Shown here piece by piece: positions 38,264 to 49,107 of a stretch of 64,000 nucleotides of DNA. The translations under genes were made by a program, and so were the position numbers. Under the pieces are notes generated by a model. It did not search any database. It was not told where the DNA came from and saw nothing but the letters and a program-made list of their open reading frames with translations. Position 1 is the first letter of the stretch. Each line of letters opens with the position of its first letter. The DNA comes from Gracilariopsis chorda (lineage: Eukaryota; Rhodophyta; Florideophyceae; Gracilariales; Gracilariaceae): the NCBI GenBank assembly GCA_003194525.1, contig NBIV01000001.1, positions 62,001 through 126,000 on the forward strand. The letters are read 5' to 3'.

Positions 38264-39130
38264 CGCTTAGATTGATCTCGATATAGGTTCGTTCTATTCT
38301 TATTTGTGTGTGTACGAGGGTTGTGAGGATACTATATGGACTCTGAAAGCCTAGTTGCGGGACAAATGGGAAGCATCTACAAGAGGTATCTTTCTACAAT
38401 TCGAGTCCAAGAGGCTTCCCGGCTCGTTTTCTCGATGGCAGGGTCTCCCCCAAGTGTTCCCACCTGATCATGTTGGTGAATGGGCGTAACCGTTAGGATG
38501 CAGTAATATGCACAGCAGACATACAAAGAGAACTTTTTCTCCAAGTTCGAAACTACATCACAACACAACACAACAAAATAATGATGGAGAAGAGCTCACT
38601 CACGTCATGATTTTGACTGTGCAATTCATTCCGTAGCCTTTCTCGCGTCGACGCTTTTTTAGAGTAGCCAGGCCACTCCGTTAAGATTATTGACCTTCTC
38701 TTTGTAGCTGGAGCAAGATGTCCCTTGTTTGAGCTGAGATGACAAAAGTGTCTAGGCATCAGGGAAACCCATCCGCCTTGCCACCTGTGTCGTTAGCCCC
38801 ACCTCTGCAGCAAACTTATCAATTTGATCATTCTTCTCCGTTCCAGTGTGGCCGGGTAAGTTAGTTGAAGGGTTGACCTTTTGTCATACGACACGACAAA
38901 GGTACAAAAGGTTATTCCTTCGATATCCCACCGAGAACGTTTGTCAGCTCTCAATGCAATAGGAGCAGCACTCCTGAGAATGGAATATCTAACAACTTAG
39001 TCATTCGCTCTCCTTGTAGAAACTACTACTGTCTATGCATGAAGATACATCGTGTGGTTTTATGCCACAAACGTCATGTCAACGAGATTTTAGGCTGTTC
39101 TACAGTCAAGAATTTGTATGCTGCATACCA
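38264..39130 (-). pseudogene. decayed LINE RNase H remnant in an otherwise empty 870-bp interval
   Basis: Between about 38750 and 39000, minus-strand frames read IALRADKRSRWDIEG and, after a shift, LPGHTGTEKNDQIDKFAAE. The second is the histidine/asparagine end of RNase H (PGHxGxxxND..D). It resembles the fragment at 25984-26634 in position within the domain and is likewise broken by frame changes. No host gene is seen in this interval. Confidence 0.5.
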
Positions 39131-42100
39131 TTACAAGTCCAGGAGAGATTGCTCTGCGATTTGGGGAGTCTTGGCGCTTTTCTGATTTCTGGAGCTATTC
39201 GTCTTACTCGCACTTGCGAAATCACCCCATTCATCGTCGTCCATGCCACCACTTTGTGCAGTCTTAGGGCTAGATTTCTGTTTTGCTAGACCACTGAGCA
39301 AAGGATCGACTCCTGAATCGTCTGCATGACGAGGGATTCCTGACCCGGTCCTCGTCCTAGACGCATTTCTGTCAGCTCGAAGTCCTTCAAGCAGGGAGTC
39401 TCTACCACCTTGCGGCGATACTGGGCCGCCGAGAGAACTACTCTTAGTCGGCGGTTCTGACGATGGGCGGGCAGAACATAGACTTCCGAACGCCGTAGAA
39501 TTACCGTCAACTGTTCGCTGTGACCGAGACTTCTCTTTCAGAGTCGTAGGCTTTATGTGAGCTTGATTGGCCTCGCTACTTGAGCTCACTGACTCAGATA
39601 CATCCGTTCTTTGCTCAATGGAATAACTCATGGTGCGAGCAGTTGGAATGCTTTGGCTTGAGGCGACGTTCATAGAATCGAATCGATCCATTTGATGAGA
39701 CGGTCGATAGGATTCGTCTCCTACCTTCTTCTGACTTCCGATTCTAGACGAACGGGAGGTAGAAGGAGAGTTTTGAACCACCAAGGAGGACAATTTATTC
39801 ACAACCGACTTGATTTGCTTTGTCCCTCTCTTCCGCGCTGCATCAAGCTTATCATTGACTTCCTCCATTGTTAATTTCTGCTTCGATGAACCAGGAGAAG
39901 ATCCAGACACTGCGTACGATGCGCTCTGCGCCCTCCGCTGAAAACTTTGGGGAGACACGAAGTCTTGCAGATCATCCCTTTCCCCTCGTCTGTGTATAGG
40001 AGGGAGACTGTTCCTGTCAGAAAACGCACTCCCAGAGGTAGACGACTCATGAACCGATTGCTTGCCCGCTGCAGCGTCAAATTCCTTCTGGCTGATAGCA
40101 TTGTTGAGTACTGAGATATTACCATGTAGCTGGCCGCACTGAACACCTGCTAGTCGGCAGGGTACCTCAAATGTCTTGTTTTCTGCAAGGGCATACGATA
40201 CAGGGATGACGAAATGACCAGCAGGAATTGGATCGGCAAGAGGGGGGATTGCCATTACTTGACCAATTATGAAAGAATTATAGATGACACGCATATCACT
40301 GGGCATCATAGAGAGTCTCAGAGTCTCTTTCCATTCAACTGACGATGAAAACCGTGTCAATTGCTTCGTAGAGATTCCTTCCGACGTAGCAAAGTCGCAG
40401 AACAAAGCTATGGAGCAGTTGATCTGAGAAGTCTGCTCAATACCCAGGGGCAGTTTCAAGCCATCCACCTTTAGATCACAAAGAAGCACAACTGGCCTCG
40501 AGACTTCTTTGGGTAAACGTGGCCCAGGACGGCTCTCAACAACACCATCTGCAAGCGTCAAGGCTCGAGTTCTTTTCGAGTCATTCGCAGCCATATCCCC
40601 GTTGGTTGGCTTCTGGATCAGTCTATCGTCATACCTCAGCGTGGGGAAGGAGTTTCTGAGAACTGATATTCCGCTTTCCATTGTGTAACAAAGCGAACCA
40701 TCTTTGAGCTTAGTCCAGGGTCCGGCAACTCTCTCACTAGAGGAGGACTTGGAACGATCCCAACACATATCACCAAGATATCCTGCCAACGAAAAGTGAT
40801 GAAACTGGTTGGTTACGTCAAAAGACTGACGACCTAAATTTAGGGACGATAGAGCAGAATATACTTCTGGTGGTCCCTCTAAATTCGCACTAACAAAACA
40901 AAACGATGTTCCCCCAGCCGTTAAAGCAATAGCTGCCACACCTCCGGCGGCGAACAGACCAGATCGTGTTGTCACTGCCTCTGACACAGTCATGACGGAC
41001 GAAGTCATTCTCTTTGTCACGAGAACTGCAATGGCTGGCCCTCGTGGTGAAACAGCACATGCACCGACTAAGACATAGTCTGAGAAATCGACGTCGACAG
41101 GTACCGCAGCAAGTCCATTGCGCCGGGCGGAAGGGCTGGATTCTGGGAGGACAAGAGCAATCACTTCATTAGTATCTTCGGCTTCGGGATCAGGGGATAG
41201 ATTCCAGTCTCTCATAACATGTTCACCTTCGCTTGTTCCAAGTAGCACTCTACTTCGGATACGACTCTTTGGAGGTATCATGGTACCAGCTGGGGTCGAC
41301 CAAGAAACAAGAGCTCTTAGAAAATTCTCTCTTGCGGTTGTCCCTCCTTTAAACTGCAGATCAAGAGGACAGGCTGTACACGGGAAGTGGTGAAGTGGTT
41401 TATACATCAGTCGCAGGCGAACCGGAATTTTCCTGTCTGAAGTCTTGCGTTCTTCGTATTTGCTCCAAGACACCAGGTCCTTCCGCGGATACTGAAAGCA
41501 TATCCCATCCGGCGTTGATACGTACATGAGATCGTCGTACAACTCTATGAGAACTGGCTGTTTGTCCCCACCTGCATTCACACGGAGAGCCTCAAAAGAG
41601 TACCACAGGGTAGTGCTAAGGCTATTACTTCGAGAACCAAAATCTTCTTCTGGGCTAGGTTTGGTCTTTGAAGAATACCCTTCGCCATTTGCAAGAGATG
41701 GCTTTCTTAGAATGACATTCCCACATAATATGTCAATTACTTCTTGCCGGCTTTCGTCGACAAAGTTCTTGTAATACATTCTCATAACAGACTTCACGCC
41801 ATCTCCAATAACCCCGCTGGTTGAACGCTTTCCGGTTCTCGTGAAATCGGTCTTCAGTGCTCCCGTACCACTGTATTGCTTTGAAATAGCATCAGCGTTA
41901 TCGCCCCACAAGTGTTTAAATCTGTCTTCAGACTCACTGTACAAACGGAGACCTTCTTTGCCGGATGATCCGATTTCTTCGGAAAACACGGTTTGTATTT
42001 GCATCGAAAGCACTTCGTGAGCAATTAGTGATTGTACAACATTTGTTCGGTCCAGGCAGTCGACGCAGTTCACCCGAAAAACACCTCTCTGGAACCGGAG

Positions 42101-43435
42101 TTGTTCATGAGTGTCGAGGCCACTTTCATAGAAGCCATACTGTGATATGTCCTTTCGAAGCTTCCCGAGTAGAATCGACAGACCACGCTCGTACTCCTTT
42201 CCGGCACAGTGCCTATGAAAGTCGAAAGCAACTAACTTTGGTGGTTTCTCTCTTTGGAACGGTCTAAGGTAAAGTTCAAAATGTCTTTGAAATGCTTCAG
42301 CAAGAACGTTTTCACTCCCACTCAAGTCGACCAGGCTAACAGCGCACACATAGCCGTACATATCCTTAAGAATGTCAAAATGTTCCGAAAAAGCTTTTCG
42401 ACTTGCTAGGAGCGTGGCATCCAATTCAGGGCTTGGCTTTGCTATGCCGTTGTCCTGGCGCCAGAACACTGGTACACTCCCCCTGATCAAAGTAAACGAA
42501 GTGAATGAATGTTTGGATTCGTTTGACCACACAACTTGCTCGGTCTCGACAAAATTGGCAACATTTCCCAAGGCGTCCGCACCTCTGGTGATGTATCGTG
42601 TACCCGCTCTGTGACGCGAACGACGAGAAATAAGTGTAGTGGTGAACTCGCCGCTACCAGATGCGAGGGCGCGCGCGTGAAACCTCATGATGGTCGTGCC
42701 CACAAACCCGTAGATAGCGTGAGGAGCCCAGGACTTGCAAGCATGTGGTAGTCGATCAACCATTGGAAAGTTCCACCAAAAGGTGTGCTTGGTGTGATGA
42801 CTACCATTTCGTTGAGATCTACGGGTTAGGTCCATGCTTAGAGAGTAGTAAACGGATCCGCTTTCTAGAATTTTTGTTATCGCAGAAGCAACGTCTTTAT
42901 CATCTTTAGAAGGCATCGCATTACCAAGACGCACTAGACGCACCTTGGACACCGACATTATTTTGCCCAATGGGTGTGTTCCTGCTTGGCGAGATTGTAC
43001 GACGAGAACGACAAACATGCCTGTATGAAGGGGAAGCAATCCAAGAAAAGAGGCAGCTGCGTCGGCTGGAAGGGATGCATACTGGGCAGAGGACGGAATG
43101 CCGGCGCGTTCTGGAGACGTAGTAACGAAAGGGGGTTGAGGGTTGTGGGGGTTTGCATCGTCCGCGAACGGAAAAACGAGGTAGCGATGGTCTTGTTTGC
43201 GAGGATCGGAATTGGCAGAGGGAGTAACACGCGGTGGTGAAGGCAAGTCAAGGTCAATTAGGTTTTGAGGCTGGCTGCGAACAGGACTGTGCTTGTGGTG
43301 GACAGAGTTAGCGGCATCAATGAGGGCATTGCGGTCGGAGGGGTCGGAGTTGAGAACGAAACTCAAATCGTGCAGAAGCAGACGATCCTTTAAATAAAGC
43401 ACCCGAAGGCCTCTCGGTGGTAGCGCCGGACTCAT
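39131..43435 (-). CDS. SAC-domain phosphoinositide phosphatase with adaptor-binding tail
   Basis: 1434 residues from the ATG at 43435 in one exon. The SAC catalytic motif is FRVNCVDCLDRTNVVQ with C457 and R463 (Cx5R-T), preceded by LVAFDFHRHCAG and LLGKLRKDISQYGFYESG. This domain removes phosphates from PI3P, PI4P or PI(3,5)P2 on endomembranes. The middle section (about 600-1050) has beta-rich blocks without a recognised name. Residues about 1150-1400 are Ser-rich and probably disordered. The C-terminus has DDDEWGDFASASK, an acidic W-G-x-F motif of the type bound by clathrin-adaptor and GGA ears, and ends SLLDL, a clathrin-box-like sequence. It is therefore probably recruited to trans-Golgi or endosomal coats. 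The length recalls plant SAC9, but no WW domain is seen. Confidence 0.85.
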   Translation of the reverse strand: MSPALPPRGLRVLYLKDRLLLHDLSFVLNSDPSDRNALIDAANSVHHKHSPVRSQPQNLIDLDLPSPPRVTPSANSDPRKQDHRYLVFPFADDANPHNPQPPFVTTSPERAGIPSSAQYASLPADAAASFLGLLPLHTGMFVVLVVQSRQAGTHPLGKIMSVSKVRLVRLGNAMPSKDDKDVASAITKILESGSVYYSLSMDLTRRSQRNGSHHTKHTFWWNFPMVDRLPHACKSWAPHAIYGFVGTTIMRFHARALASGSGEFTTTLISRRSRHRAGTRYITRGADALGNVANFVETEQVVWSNESKHSFTSFTLIRGSVPVFWRQDNGIAKPSPELDATLLASRKAFSEHFDILKDMYGYVCAVSLVDLSGSENVLAEAFQRHFELYLRPFQREKPPKLVAFDFHRHCAGKEYERGLSILLGKLRKDISQYGFYESGLDTHEQLRFQRGVFRVNCVDCLDRTNVVQSLIAHEVLSMQIQTVFSEEIGSSGKEGLRLYSESEDRFKHLWGDNADAISKQYSGTGALKTDFTRTGKRSTSGVIGDGVKSVMRMYYKNFVDESRQEVIDILCGNVILRKPSLANGEGYSSKTKPSPEEDFGSRSNSLSTTLWYSFEALRVNAGGDKQPVLIELYDDLMYVSTPDGICFQYPRKDLVSWSKYEERKTSDRKIPVRLRLMYKPLHHFPCTACPLDLQFKGGTTARENFLRALVSWSTPAGTMIPPKSRIRSRVLLGTSEGEHVMRDWNLSPDPEAEDTNEVIALVLPESSPSARRNGLAAVPVDVDFSDYVLVGACAVSPRGPAIAVLVTKRMTSSVMTVSEAVTTRSGLFAAGGVAAIALTAGGTSFCFVSANLEGPPEVYSALSSLNLGRQSFDVTNQFHHFSLAGYLGDMCWDRSKSSSSERVAGPWTKLKDGSLCYTMESGISVLRNSFPTLRYDDRLIQKPTNGDMAANDSKRTRALTLADGVVESRPGPRLPKEVSRPVVLLCDLKVDGLKLPLGIEQTSQINCSIALFCDFATSEGISTKQLTRFSSSVEWKETLRLSMMPSDMRVIYNSFIIGQVMAIPPLADPIPAGHFVIPVSYALAENKTFEVPCRLAGVQCGQLHGNISVLNNAISQKEFDAAAGKQSVHESSTSGSAFSDRNSLPPIHRRGERDDLQDFVSPQSFQRRAQSASYAVSGSSPGSSKQKLTMEEVNDKLDAARKRGTKQIKSVVNKLSSLVVQNSPSTSRSSRIGSQKKVGDESYRPSHQMDRFDSMNVASSQSIPTARTMSYSIEQRTDVSESVSSSSEANQAHIKPTTLKEKSRSQRTVDGNSTAFGSLCSARPSSEPPTKSSSLGGPVSPQGGRDSLLEGLRADRNASRTRTGSGIPRHADDSGVDPLLSGLAKQKSSPKTAQSGGMDDDEWGDFASASKTNSSRNQKSAKTPQIAEQSLLDL

Positions 43436-43854
43436 GGGTGTAGAGGCACCAAGGAGTGGGAACGTTGAACAAGAACGCAAAGAAAGAGGTGTGGTACTGA
43501 ATACTTCGAAGGCGGGGCGGTTTGCGTTGGCTCAAAGATGTGGGGATGGTCGGTATCCCTTACGCTTGCAAATGGGTTCAGGCAGTGAGGCTGGAAGCGA
43601 GCGGTGGCATAATGCGCTAAAGAAGGAGAGGCGGTGTAAGAAACGGCTCTTGAGAGCGTCTGGCCGCCTTGTACCGTCGATGAAGGCTTACGACGATAAC
43701 GATGGCAGGGCGCCAGACTGCGCTTCGTCTAGATACACCAGACACACACAGCAGCGGTGTGTTGGCGCCGTTTCCGAAAGCGGGCACTTGAGTCAACAAA
43801 TTGACATGGAATGTGCGAGTGTGTGTCAGGACACTTCGGCTCCTTTCCGAGTTC

Positions 43855-43876
43855 CACGTGGCCACGTGACCACGTC
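43855..43876. promoter_or_regulatory. CACGTG trio at 8-bp spacing
   Basis: CACGTG at 43855 and 43863 and CACGTC at 43871 show the same 8-bp period as the array at 14.8 kb. The site lies midway in the 820-bp divergent gap between the SAC gene (start 43435) and the HAD gene (start 44255). It is a likely G-box-type site; function inferred. The rest of the gap holds no convincing gene. Confidence 0.5.
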
Positions 43877-44254
43877 ACCGATTCATTGTGCGGTTCTCCA
43901 CAAGGAACAGCCAATGAATGGAATCGCTGCAAACTGATACGGTCGTATGTCTGCAGACAATGGAGACCATTCTCTGGACATGCTCCAGCAAAGCTGGCGA
44001 TGACGATCAACGACTGCCGCACAAGTTGGAGCACCGTTGGGTGGTGAGGATGACGATGCGATGTTCGATCCATCATATTTTTCGGCCGTCACGGTCTTCT
44101 TGTAGCGCTCTCAGGCGCTTCCTAAGAGAGCTGAGCTAGATTCCGTACTTGACAGCGCTGCGAGCAAGCCCAAGGTTAGACACACTTGTGCTTCCAGCGA
44201 GAGACAAGAGCTGCTCTACTACTTGATCAGCCTAACGCACAAGTATCCCGTCCA

Positions 44255-44920
44255 ATGATTACTCCAACACTTACGGTGGAAGCGGTCAAGCGGAGGATTG
44301 ACAACGCCTCGGCCGTTATTTTTGATAACGATGGCACTCTCGTTGACTCCATGCCGGTTCATATGGTTGCATGGCAGAAAGCTCTCGCTCAACACGGCCT
44401 AACGTTCTCCGAGCATCAGTTCTACGCCATGGCTGGCATGCCAGCATCCGAAATTATCCCGCAACTGGCAACCGAGCAGCGCGTTCCCAACGTTAGCATT
44501 CAAAGCGTCATAGATGCACGCAAACTCATGTTGGCCTCTCAGCTGCAAAAAGTGAGACCCGTTGCTGTTGTTATCGAATTACTGCACTATGCCAGACAAA
44601 AAGGGCTCCCTATCGCTGTAGCAAGCGGTGGCGAAACCGAAGATGTACTGGCTACCCTCAAGTATTGCGATATTGATATCAGCCGTTTTGGCGCTATTGT
44701 AACTGCTGATGATGTTAAACATGGTAAGCCTCATCCAGAAACGTTTCTCACTGCAGCGGAGAGGCTTGGCGTTGAGCCATCTGGATGTATAGGACTTGAA
44801 GACGGCGAAAAGGGGCTCGACGCACTCAGGAATGCAGGCATGGAAGATATTGACGTAAGAAAGATTGAAGGATATCCTCTGCCATCCTGCCTTCGTCGTG
44901 CACCGAATAATTTCTCCTAG
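44255..44920 (+). CDS. HAD-superfamily hydrolase, beta-phosphoglucomutase/phosphatase-like
   Basis: 221 residues from the ATG at 44255 (frame open to 44186). Motif I is VIFDNDGTLVDSMPVHMVAW, with nucleophile and acid/base aspartates in DxD form. The cap domain spans roughly residues 40-105. Motif II is IAVASGG, motif III is the Lys in VKHGKPHPETFL, and motif IV is CIGLEDGEKGLDALRNAGM. The VDSMPxH and GKPxPE pattern is that of subclass I beta-phosphoglucomutase-like proteins such as YqaB, which dephosphorylate small sugar phosphates, or of true mutases. The substrate cannot be told. There is no organelle signal from the chosen start. The C-terminal end is a little short compared with relatives. 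Confidence 0.85.
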   Translation: MITPTLTVEAVKRRIDNASAVIFDNDGTLVDSMPVHMVAWQKALAQHGLTFSEHQFYAMAGMPASEIIPQLATEQRVPNVSIQSVIDARKLMLASQLQKVRPVAVVIELLHYARQKGLPIAVASGGETEDVLATLKYCDIDISRFGAIVTADDVKHGKPHPETFLTAAERLGVEPSGCIGLEDGEKGLDALRNAGMEDIDVRKIEGYPLPSCLRRAPNNFS

Positions 44921-45444
44921 CATAACGTTGTCGAGCTGCAGTCACCCGTTCCATCACCCCACACCCAGCGCATGAATGAGATTCGATCTACACCATCACT
45001 ATAAAGCCTATGCCGTCTTGTCAGAATGTTGTGTATCTTGCATCCGTTGATTCTGCTCTGCAGTCTTGTGTCTAACCCTTGTGGACGGGAGCCAATATCG
45101 AAATTACCATAAAAGTTGGAACTCCTCCGAGCATTGAACGGCGGCGCAAACAGACACCCCAGGACTTCACGAGTCTTGTTTCCCTTGGCAGCCCGTCACC
45201 CCCAATCCACCATTGCGTTTCCCATAATAAAGTTTTCCGTTTTTACATTGTTGATCAAGGGCAAACCGTGTCGGCACTCTCGAGTTGCAAATCCCGAGAT
45301 CGGAAATCTGTTTCGAGTACCCGTCGGTAGCTCTCGATAACATTTAAGCAGGCTTCATACCTCTTCTGTTTCGTGTTGTGTTCCTCCAGTCGTTCATCAC
45401 TGCGCCGATAGTTTTGCAGCAACACGTTCATCTTAGCCCGAGTA

Positions 45445-45997
45445 ATGAGGCACAGAACTGGAGATTCGAGCCGCAGTGGATTCGTCCCTCCTCCAACCCT
45501 CCTTCCCGCTCTGTTGATTGCCCTCGCTTCAAAAACCGCAACGCCCAATATACCGCATCCACCGCTATTCGAACAATCACAAACCGCTCCAACGCCAAGA
45601 CAACGCACGCCTGAGCGCTCCGTTCAGGAAAACAACACTGTGCAAGGCATTACCATATACCCCGGTTCAGATCTTGAGCGGATGCTCGAAGAGAACGCAA
45701 TGGCAAGGGATTACCAGCCTCGAGATCATGGTAAATAGCTCTTGGCTGTCATGCATCAGGTTTCGCAACACTCCCAGCGATATGCCTCTGCCAGTATTTG
45801 GAACGTGTTATTCAGGGCTGTGCGGTGGGCGACAACACTCTAAATTAGTATGGTTCAGGTTCAGTGGTTTTCTTTCGGCCTTTTACGTAAATGGTCGATA
45901 TGCGGTCCATATTGCTCAAAATGATTCATGTTGCTTGAGCAAGGAAGAGTTATTCTCTAAGATTCGAAAGCAGAAGGTGAAACTCACCGAGCTCTGA
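45445..45997 (+). CDS. small hypothetical protein, possibly two exons
   Basis: An ATG at 45445 opens a 97-codon frame. Its N-terminal half is Pro/Thr-rich with a hydrophobic stretch (LLPALLIALA), then a polar part with ITIYPGSDLERMLEENAMARD. At 45731 a donor-like GTAAAT occurs just before the stop. Splicing to an acceptor TTCAG at 45815 (85-nt intron, the size seen elsewhere) would join in frame to an exon ending LSKEELFSKIRKQKVKLTEL at 45997. I do not recognise the protein. The splice model is inference; the unspliced frame is the simple alternative. The 524-bp gap before it (44921-45444) has no gene. Confidence 0.4.
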
Positions 45998-46101
45998 ATG
46001 AAGCTGAAGATGTAAAATGTTATTCTGAGGGGTAGGATACGTGTAGTAGTTAAAAAACGATGCAAAGGGTGGAACGAAGAACTGCCTGCGAGCAAGTATG
46101 T

Positions 46102-46980
46102 TTAGCCCGCTTCACTGAGCAATAGTTCTGTTGCTCTTTGCAGATCATTGTGCGTTCTTTCAAGCGCCATTGCCGCCTGTTGTTCAGAAAAGCCCATTGA
46201 CACGATGACGTCCAAGTTGGTTTCAGATTGTGGGGTGGTTGTCTGTCGTGGTGGAACAGCAGCAGCCCCAAGGCGTCTGTGGTGTGCAGAAGCGTGGTCA
46301 TCACTGCGACGGGATCTTCCTCTCGGGGTTAGAAGCCTGTCGGTACCAAGTAACGGTAACACGTAGCGAGAGCAGAAAGAAACTATGAAATCCGGGAGGT
46401 CGGCGTTTTCACGGATGAGCGGTATGCGATACACAATGCCTGAAAATAGGGCAGCACTAAACGAAACAAGAGATCGCAGAGGTGAAGATATCATTAACTG
46501 CATGGCCATGAGATACACGAATGCCTTGTCAGAGAATTCTACAGCGCCCAGAATCTCAAAGCGGTACAGCTTTGGCGTTTCAAAGAAAAAGAAAACAAGC
46601 GACGCAAACACCAAGGAGTAGGGCCCTGACGCTGGAGATATTGACGGTAGCAAGACCTGAAGTGATGCCAGAATAGTGGTATAAATGATAGCCGTTATGA
46701 TGGCAAAAGAAGCAAAACGAGAAGAGCCAAGCTGTCGTTCGAATTGGCGGAAGTAGTACATGAGAACCATACCAAACAGCAGTTCTCCGGGAGTTGTGAA
46801 CACAAAGTTGTGAGTGAGCAGTCGCCAGAGATGAAGATGTTCGACAACGTCGTTCATTTGCAGAGTCATGTGCGGTTGGGATCCCATGATGGATCCGAAC
46901 ACAGTGCACAAGACAACGCTGACGATGATTACCTTGGTGACTGGGGCGTGGTAGAAGCCCGGATGCCCCGAATTCAACAT
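46102..46980 (-). CDS. UBAC2-like rhomboid-fold ER membrane protein with UBA domain
   Basis: 292 residues from the ATG at 46980. The N-terminal 200 residues form a derlin/rhomboid-like bundle: FYHAPVTKVIIVSVVLCTVF, LWRLLTHNFVFTTPGELLFGMVLMYYFRQFERQLGSSRFASF and several later spans. The active-site GxSG/H pair of rhomboid proteases is missing, so it is a pseudoprotease. The C-terminus (about 250-292) is a UBA domain with VIVSMGFSEQQAAMALERT and LQRATELLL, which binds ubiquitin. The combination is that of animal UBAC2 and of similar plant proteins, which act in ER-associated degradation. A disordered Arg/Ser/His-rich linker joins the two parts. Confidence 0.87.
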   Translation of the reverse strand: MLNSGHPGFYHAPVTKVIIVSVVLCTVFGSIMGSQPHMTLQMNDVVEHLHLWRLLTHNFVFTTPGELLFGMVLMYYFRQFERQLGSSRFASFAIITAIIYTTILASLQVLLPSISPASGPYSLVFASLVFFFFETPKLYRFEILGAVEFSDKAFVYLMAMQLMISSPLRSLVSFSAALFSGIVYRIPLIRENADLPDFIVSFCSRYVLPLLGTDRLLTPRGRSRRSDDHASAHHRRLGAAAVPPRQTTTPQSETNLDVIVSMGFSEQQAAMALERTHNDLQRATELLLSEAG

Positions 46981-49107
46981 CGGCGTAAAAGATCAAACCG
47001 GTGTTCGATTTGGCGTGTGTAAACTCCAGAAAAGGTCAGGATCCTAGATTGCGCAAAAGGCCCCGCGAGAGCGCCGCGACTTGTTTTGACGAATCAAGGT
47101 ATGTTTGAGAGTCGATGATGCTTGTCGTCCGTGATGATGATAGTGAGGGTGCTTGTATTTGTTCTATAACGAAATGCAGTACGCAGTACTACGCACGTAG
47201 CTATCGGGAGCTATGCGATTGGGAGATGGCTAAAAGACATCCTACTCTTGGCTCTGCGGCGCGCACCAGCCAAAAGCAGACTCGATGATTCTACTGGAGC
47301 CGTGCAGCGCTTACCAACGGAAGCGTAAGTCACGGCAAGGGAGTGCTTCCCACGGCGGCAGGAGTGCTGCTCGTGAATGCGTGCCTGCGCCTTTTTCCTG
47401 TACGTACAGTATGATATAAACGGTGCACTTGCACGGTGGGGTCAAAAACTTCTCGTGCTGCGACATGCATGGCGGCACTACTCGCAGGCAGTATGTCTAG
47501 ACTGTACAGTACAAGAGATCCGAATGTGAGTGCTCCATGAGCCAATACGGATTCTATCAAATCAGCATAGTACAGCCACGTGTCGTACGTTGATCTCAAT
47601 GGCGGCGAGGACGCCGTGCTCGTTCCTGTACCGTGTAGAGTTACACGATACGTATTTAAACGACGCCGGCGCGGTGGTGGCCGGCGCTACTTCCGGGCGG
47701 GCACGGCAAAGCATTTCCGTCGGAGCACCACACACGGAAGGGATCAGCTATGCTGCAGTCCTTCTCGAGCGCTTACGCTCGCCACTGCTCCGGGTGAAAG
47801 TCCCCGGAACCACTTGCAGAAAGTGCGGATCGTGAAGGTCGAATCCTCTGGTCGATCGTGCCGTCGTGGCCGAGATGGGCTTGCCCGGAGCCGAGGTACG
47901 CCGCAGAGCTGCTTGTCATAAATCATCAATAGTTATGGAATGTACGCACAGATGGTAAGTTCTACAACCTTGTCTGCTTCGAATCCACGTTCTGTTTGTC
48001 ACTCGCTATGAGGAACTTTTTAGCATATATGTACCGCTCCAGACCAAGATCATTCCAACACATTTTACCCAAACTCCCGGAATGAAAGTGCGGATATGCA
48101 CGTCAGCCTGAGTCTTGACGCACACGAACAGTGGCTGTTGAATATGCACCGCGTTTCCCATTCTAACTGTTTCTTGTTCTGTTCTTTTTGGCGTCTTGTT
48201 CAATTTGAAATGGTTTCATTGCCTGCTCCTAGCTTGTGACCGTCGCGACACGAGTCGTCGTAGTCGATAGACTAACTGCGTAAACAGAATGGGGCTTACT
48301 CTTGCTGTGCCCCTCGTGACACCCAACCTGCCCTCTTTGTAATCTAATCATGTAGTGCGTGCACGTTGCTCCGTCCGGAACCTTGAACCCTAGCTGTTGT
48401 GCGTGCTCCTGGCCACCCATTTCGCGCAGTGCACAAGACAGGTTGAGAGCAGCAAACACATCGGCGACACCGTATGGTGAGCCTGTGTCTTTTCATCTGC
48501 AGTCGGTTGCACTTTTTGTGTGGTGCATGCCTGAATAAACGATCAAAACCGTTGCAAAGCCCACCTACCAGACGTCAGTGGCTCTCCAGAATCCTCGAAG
48601 GATTAGTCCTAAAAAGCATGCACCGTCCATTTCCGACCACAGATCGTCCCCCGTTCCCTTCCACAGCCGAATCAACTCTGCAAAATACGCCTTTCGTTCC
48701 ATGAACTGGCACGGCTTTTTCCTGTTCGACATGGATAGAGGCCCGCCCTTGTTCAAAACAAAGTTGCACGTTTCATGTTGGAAGCAGCGAACATACTCCT
48801 GCATGTAACGCACAGAAGCAACCGAGAGAGAACTCCTGTTGAACACCAAGTAACATGATTGACAAACGCTTGAAGAGAGCAAATTTACAGGATGACCGCC
48901 ATGGCCGGGCTATACACATTATGATCTACTCTCGGTAAGCTCATTTCATCCACAGTGTATGTGCACACATTTGGCACCTCGCATGCGAATACAATTGGTA
49001 ATCGCTTCGGCACCAAACTTGTTGCTGTAGCTCCCTACCAGTTCATTGAGAGCATCATAATCTGATGGACGAGCTTCGCTTCAGAGCGCAAGCAGGTTGC
49101 TTGCGTG
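46981..49107. other. 2.1-kb interval without a confident gene
   Basis: Two short ATG-led frames are the only candidates: 47599-47835 plus (78 codons, basic, no domain) and the one listed at 48565-48804. A T-arm-like stretch near 47848 does not complete a tRNA. Confidence 0.4.
48565..48804 (-). CDS. short hypothetical ORF
   Basis: 79 codons from an ATG at 48804, rich in Cys, Trp and aromatic residues (YVRCFQHETCNFVL, FAELIRLWKGTGDDLW). The composition looks protein-like, but no family is recognised and no flanking exons are evident. It may be a fragment of a mobile element or a chance frame. Confidence 0.2.
   Translation of the reverse strand: MQEYVRCFQHETCNFVLNKGGPLSMSNRKKPCQFMERKAYFAELIRLWKGTGDDLWSEMDGACFLGLILRGFWRATDVW

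Noticed and set aside
47840-47910. Possible tRNA suggested by GGTCGAATCC and a GTGGCCGAG stretch
   Set aside because: The T-loop is one base short, the D-arm-like piece lies 3' of it, and no acceptor stem or anticodon arm can be formed.
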